Source of the DNA: Megamerina dolium
Lineage: Eukaryota > Arthropoda > Insecta > Diptera > Megamerinidae
Reading direction: 5' to 3'
NCBI GenBank assembly: GCA_963854835.1
Contig: OY978529.1
Location: 44,987,321 to 45,051,320 of the forward strand
DNA length: 64,000 bases
Shown here: positions 58,756 to 64,000 of the stretch, piece by piece
Position numbering within the stretch: position 1 is the stretch's first letter
How the letters are laid out: the number at the start of each line of letters is the position of its first letter
Position numbers and translations under genes: made by a program
The notes under the pieces: generated by a model
What the model was told of the DNA's origin: nothing
The model's input: the letters and a program-made list of their open reading frames with translations, nothing else
Database searches by the model: none

Positions 58756-59995
58756 TAATATTTTCCACCAAGGTTCATATGAGTACATATAGACACAAGT
58801 ATGTATGTATAAATACAGTTCCTTGCCCTGGTAATAAATATGTGTTTTATATGCTTTCTAATGTACTATAATTGTGCAAAAACACTGTACTTAAAGTTAG
58901 ACACATTCATAGTTCAGAATACAGGGTTCATATGAAAGATGAAGTTAATAGTTGTTTAAACAATTTTCTCAATTTTTCAACAAAATTTTAGAAAATGGAT
59001 ATATAACATTTTGTAAAATAGCTCTTAATATAGCAGAATGTGAACACGTGCCGTTAACACAATTCAAATCAAATAAAGAAATATACGATTAGTTAGGAAA
59101 ATCTTAAATCAGGAAGTAATAAACGTATGATTTTTTTTTTTATCGTCATATCTTATTCCTTTAAGTGCATATTTAATTAGAAGCAATATAGGAATTATGA
59201 TTGTGCTCATACTCATACTCGTTCATCATTGACTATGAGAATGCTTAGCAACCAGCAGCAGCATTATATAGTAACTATAAAATAAAAGTACGGGTGAAAT
59301 TCTTATGATTCATAATATATCAACATTATTAAAATGGTTTTTAATAAAACTGAGCATACTGCTGAGGGTTTCATCGTATTTTTATCTTCTTATTTTCTTC
59401 TCTCTTTCACACTCTTTCAATTATATGTTATGCTTTAGCCACACTAAAACAGTTGCTCGTTAAAGAGGAGACATGCTCTGTTAGTATCTCATCGAAGTAT
59501 TATCACTTTTGATAAAAAAAAAAACAATTTTTATTTTATCTTTCTTTGGTTTTCATTACACTGATTTTATTTTTCAATTCCTGTGATTGTTTATAAAATG
59601 ATTATATGATATTCTTCCTGGATGAGTTTTAATTAAATTTTTTTGATGATCACTTGAAATCATTGTTTTCTCATCTCAACATTCTTATAATACCAGCATC
59701 CGTAAATATTTGTTTGTCCTTATTTTGTTTGTTTGTTTGTGTATATTGTCCTTAATATGAATAGTTGTAATATATCTCGGCCATATTTACAATATTAACA
59801 GCAATATTTTCTGATTATAAATATTGCTGAGGTATACTTATATGGTATACAGTAGCGGATCTAGGATGTCATCATGTGAAGCTGGTGTACAGAATCATTT
59901 AAATAACTAATTTGACAAATTAAACATTTGTTTTTTGCCCTTCGTGTAGTAAGTTATATTTGAAGCTACTATAAACTTCACAAAAGGTTATTGTG
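57005..59995. other. Intergenic, microsatellites, no gene seen
   Basis: Contains (TA)n at 57272-57290, a (GTT)n run at about 57401-57424 and a long (ATT)n tract at 58714-58750. No coding signature was recognised. Confidence 0.5.
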
Positions 59996-59999
59996 CCTA

Positions 60000-60830
60000 T
60001 AAAATAAGTACCTCAGCCCTTCGTTGATAGGCAATCTGCCTTTTCATTGCCCTCATACCCATCATATGTCGGTACTCAGTTGACCTTTGGAAGGATATTG
60101 AGAAATACGAAGCATTTCCATACCAATTTGGATTAGAATGAGAAGCTCATTACAGAATTTAAATTTCCCTTGTAAAATGAAATTGGATCGTACAATCGCT
60201 GCACCTACGATGCCATCCTAAATTTTGAACCCATCAACATATTATAGCTGTGAGTCCTATTTAAAAATTATTTCAATGTATCTTCCAAATGCTTGGGAGA
60301 GAATAGTTTTCTGTCCATTCTGTCGAAAAGCATGACCACGGTGAATTCCAAACTCTTAGAGTGCTCCGTTAAGTTGCCGGCTTTAAGATAGATTAGATTG
60401 GGTAACCTTTTCACCTAACAGGTTGCTTTCTTCTTAATCGCAATGCAGAGGCGGTAGAAGAGGTAGACCAGTGAGGATTCTCAGAGCTGCTATTAGGCAC
60501 CTTTTAATCACACCAGTTATGCTCAAGCTGTTCTATCAATCTTGTTAAGGATCATCTAAGCCATAACTTGATTTACATTTGACAGCAATACTACAGAGGC
60601 ATTGGCGCTTGGTTGTGGCAGAGCCAAATTTGCCTAAACCCATTATTACCGAATCCCCTGCAAAACTCTGAACTTCGTACCCGAGATCGTAGTGAGTCTT
60701 ACAGCTGATCGGCAACCAATAAGCCTCTGTAATGTTTATCAGTGTACAGTGTCCCATTTCGTTATCTTGCAAAGCATTTTCGATCTTACTCGTTAGGCTA
60801 TGTATTGCAGTTTCAGCCAACTTGGCTGAC
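60000..60830 (-). mobile_element. I/LOA-like non-LTR retrotransposon remnant
   Basis: The minus strand starts in reverse transcriptase, AETAIHSLTSKIENALQDNE (60820 downwards). It then skips the catalytic core by deletion and resumes in the linker to RNase H (SKSLEFTVVMLFDRMDRKLF, about 60345). It ends with VPTYDGYEGNEKADCLSTKG at about 60080-60020, the GNEKAD end of RNase H. Stops are frequent. The orientation is the same as the similar pieces at 9308 and 36579; the 3' tail was not found. Confidence 0.65.
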
Positions 60831-60834
60831 GGGT

Positions 60835-63505
60835 AAGCATATAGCTCAAAGTGGAAAGTGTAGTGAATCTATAAGATTAACATCTCTGTTTTACTGATGA
60901 GATTTTCCCATAACTTTGAGCACAAGTGAAGGTTGTGATTAAGGCATTTATTAAACAATTTTTAAAAAATTGTATTAATAAAATATTGTAGCAATTATAA
61001 GTTAGCATTCGTAGTTCGCGTATCAGATTAAGACAACTTTATATTATAACGCTGATATGCCATGCAATTGTCTTGGGAAATGCTGACTTCATTCATATAG
61101 AAATTTATTTTGCATTCTTTATACTTTCTCTATGTTTTGGCATTTTTCAATTCAATCCCACTTTTATATGCATCACACTTTTTATAGTGTATGCCACTAT
61201 ATCTTTTTATGTAGATTTGATTTGAATCAACCCATTTCACACTGTTGTCACTATAACTATCAATTCTAGTTTTTATTATTTTTGCTTCAATGCTTTCACA
61301 ACATTTCATGAATGTAAATAGATAGGGAGAAGACAAAAAAAAAAAATATATATATACCTCACTGGTCACATGCAGATACATTCTTGTATATAAACGTATT
61401 TGTATATATACATTGTGCATACTCTATATACATGTGGGTATGCACGTTAACAATGAGGATTTTTCTTATTGTGCACTGACAAATAAATTGACAAAACATT
61501 TAAGTGGCAATTTGGTGCTTTTACTATTCACAATACTACTAAATATTCTACACAATTTTTGCTGTGACATTTTATGAGATTTGTTTGGACTCGTCCAACA
61601 TTTCATATGATTTTACTAGTTTTTTTTTTTCGTTTTTGAAGCGTAATTTATTTACAATAATTTTTCACATCTCATTGTTGCCAATAAATGATAGCTGATT
61701 TTATATAAAATGATGTTACGTGGGTGTTTTTTGAAGTTGAGTGAAGTTTGAATGAAGTTGTTTAAAAATAATGCTTGCTTTGGAAATAAGTATTTTTTTG
61801 AATACAATAATATCACTCATACGACATGTGATACTTTTCATATGTGTTCATATTTTTTATTCTACAAAATTATAGTGGAAGTTATATGTGTTTTGTGCAA
61901 TTAGTTGGAAACCTTTATAGATACTCGTATTCAAAAGCATATTCTCCACTTGCTTGCGTATCACTTCACACGATAGCACCAGATGGGGTATTCCTTCGTA
62001 GTGCAATGATACAGATTATGCCATCAGATTTTTTTTTTATTTACTAGTCTAGTGGTGCAAATAATTTCTAAAATATTGCTTGATGTTTCTTCCTAATTTT
62101 TTTTTTTTCAATTTATCCGCGAAACAATTTATAAGGCAGTCACTACAGCTTCAGTGATGAAATTTCCTTAAAATTTATGTCTCCTAATTAAATTAAAAGA
62201 AATGTATTGTTAGGAAACATGGTCGTCGGACTTATTAAAAATATATATTACATAATATATGGAGATTAAAAAACATATTCATTTTTCCTTCACACCTTTC
62301 ATGAAAATTGCCAAATAATACTTCGCAATTCCAGGAGCTTTACTGTCAAAAAAGTTATTTTAAAGATATTTTAAGGTCAATATGAGAACTAATATATTTT
62401 TATAATTTTTTATAATTATGTAGTAAATTCATTTGTAAGATACTGGGGTGATTCACTGAACCGTAAAATTTAGTAAATTTAGTGATGGAGAATGATCTAC
62501 GGGATCTACAAAAGATGGTCATGCCTTATAATAGTAACCTCACGCAATAAACGTATGCCTTAGAGTTGGAAAAAATTCAGAGAACTGGCTTAACCCATTA
62601 GCATTTCAAAAACATAACTTTTATTCATTCAATGTTTTGACAAAATTGCCTAAAGGGAATAGACTAGTTTTTCATAAACATAAAAAGTATGTCTTTATCA
62701 GTAAAAAAATTATTTACACAATTTTCAGTGATCGTTTTCAAACCTGGGAGACACACACTCTTCTCTTTCATAGTCATTCCAATTTGTGTTGGAAGCAAAC
62801 CATCAATCTTGCAGATATAGAGCAGCCGCCATATGTACTCTACTATTTCATAGTAATTTAAAATTGTGCTGCAAGCAAATCACTTTCAAAAAAATATAAA
62901 TTTAAAATAGAAAATTATTAGATATTTTCAATATCACTAAAAAAGAGCCTATAAAATGTTCTGACAATGATTGATATTGATGAATTGACATGTTATTACA
63001 AATAGTATTTATTTGTAGATAAAATATTACTATTTCAACATAAAACTTTTCATGGAATGAGAAGATTTATAGCTGCCACAAGTAATAAAATTTTAAGATT
63101 TAAATTACCATTAAAAGAGCTGTTCTTCTATTTAAATTACTTTTTTGATTTAATGTTTATTTAATCATTTTGTTATTTTAATTTAATATCGATGGCATTT
63201 AGAAAAAATATACCATTTATTTGAAAAACACAAATGTCAAACACATTAAAAATAATTGAATTATCTAAACTCAAAAATAAACTTCATCAGGTGTATCGAA
63301 ACAACAGCAAAACTACGTGGCATGGTAAATTTTATTCGTGTAATTCTTTTCGTGACGATAAAACGTGTGAAATGAACATACATTTTTAACGGTAATATTA
63401 TCCAAATTGTGAAACACATAATATCGATTATTGAGATATTTGAAAATGTTTTAAAAAACATATCTCATGTTTTAAACGGTACTAGCAAAATAGAATATTT
63501 GAAAA
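60835..63505. other. Sequence upstream of the first coding exon, no element recognised
   Basis: AT-rich and free of recognisable transposon code. It presumably includes the promoter, untranslated leader or an intron of the gene at 63507, but I could not place a start site or splice sites with confidence. Confidence 0.4.
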
Positions 63506-63506
63506 A

Positions 63507-64000
63507 ATGGATGACAGTTTGGATGAAAAAACACCACTGGCACCACACACAATTGCCAATACAACGGCAACAGCAAGCGCAGTGTCGTCATCTATCAGTA
63601 CATCGCAGCAGCCGCGTTCACGTCGTGATAAACCACAAACGTTGGCTGGTGTACAAGCTACAAAATCTCTTTATAAAACAACAAAAATAACTACAACCAC
63701 AAAGGAAACAAGAATATCGGTGAAAACGACAAAACAAACAAATGAAACGGAAATAACTAGTGGTGGTAGTGGTGTTGGTGGTGGTGTTGGTGGTGGTGTT
63801 GGTGGTGGTGTTGGTGGTGGTATAGGTACTTATGACGGTAGTGTGACTGATGCTGATGCATCAACACGTTTGGCACGTAATCGTACACGTACGTCGTGTT
63901 CATCGGCCGGTGAAATACATGAAGAACGTAAACATTCTTGTGATGGTGTCGTTAGTACACGTACTAGCAGTTCTGGTAGCGCTGGCAGTGTCAATGAGGA
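63507..64000 (+). CDS. First coding exon of an unidentified host gene (partial, runs off the window)
   Basis: An ATG in good fly context (GAAAAAATGG) opens a frame of 164 codons with no stop to the window end. An in-frame TAG at 63483-63485 just upstream fixes this ATG as the first possible start on this exon. The protein begins MDDSLDEKTPLAPHTIANTT, continues Ser/Thr-rich (SAVSSSISTSQQPRSRRDKP) and has a Lys/Thr block (TKITTTTKETRISVKTTKQT). A Gly-Val repeat follows at about residues 86-107, then a mixed stretch with RTRTSCSSAGEIHEERKHSC and SSSGSAGSVNE. Codon use is far less AT-driven than anywhere else in the window. The segment looks intrinsically disordered, as in the N-terminal extensions of many fly regulatory or cytoskeletal proteins. 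No domain, signal peptide or membrane segment is visible, and I do not recognise the gene. Confidence 0.8.
   Translation, partial: MDDSLDEKTPLAPHTIANTTATASAVSSSISTSQQPRSRRDKPQTLAGVQATKSLYKTTKITTTTKETRISVKTTKQTNETEITSGGSGVGGGVGGGVGGGVGGGIGTYDGSVTDADASTRLARNRTRTSCSSAGEIHEERKHSCDGVVSTRTSSSGSAGSVNE
63762..63824 (+). repeat. Coding GGTGGTGGTGTT repeat
   Basis: A 12-bp unit repeated about four times inside the exon at 63507, encoding GGGV units. Length variation by slippage in whole units would keep the frame. Confidence 0.85.

Overview
The window reads as gene-poor, AT-rich nuclear DNA from a fly. The basis is the mix of mariner subfamilies, I/LOA-like, Jockey-like and RTE-like non-LTR retrotransposons, a DINE-1/Helentron-like element with a (GGAC)n core, tRNA-derived SINEs and many ACATATGTA-type microsatellite stretches. 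A brachyceran, probably a tephritid fruit fly, is my inference; nothing here proves the species. No bacterial features (operons, ribosome binding sites, CRISPR) are present, and almost every short open frame is a chance frame or a transposon fragment.

Only one convincing host gene is visible: a coding exon opening at 63507 and running off the right edge (Ser/Thr-rich start, Gly-Val repeat). The preceding 63 kb is intergenic or intronic sequence full of dead mobile elements. By region: 0-7 kb holds a Tc1/mariner deletion derivative, a mariner copy with a small hairpin-bearing retroposon inside it, a SINE, an RTE-like remnant and a MITE. 9-13 kb holds a GC-rich hairpin block, the 3' end of an I/LOA-like element and a mellifera-type mariner. 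16-19.4 kb holds a piggyBac-like cysteine-rich piece and an unidentified codon-like block. 20.4-27 kb holds a Jockey-like RT split by a second MITE, an RNase H scrap, a 35-bp inverted repeat, an RTE 3' end carrying the second hairpin retroposon, and a Tc1-like D34E scrap. 28.2-30.95 kb is a DINE/HINE-like element expanded by a 298-bp two-part tandem repeat. 32-37.7 kb holds an RTE endonuclease scrap, the best SINE copy, a second DINE end and an I/LOA RT-RNase H piece.

From 41 to 43 kb a nearly complete D37D transposon (41387-42691) sits cleanly at a TA inside an RTE-like gene. Further right are a 27-bp inverted repeat (43.3 kb), a 469-bp transposon derivative (45.4 kb), two mariner copies sharing one internal deletion (46.4 and 53.1 kb), a three-layer nest (52.6-55 kb), a full-structure SINE (56.5 kb), two more mariner scraps (49.5 and 56.9 kb) and another I/LOA piece (60.4 kb).

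The best new material is the roughly 150-bp hairpin retroposon (two copies, each with 13-bp target duplications), the two-part tandem array inside the DINE-like element, and the D37D transposon whose frame is broken only by two TGA codons. All family names come from reading translated motifs by eye; no searches were run.
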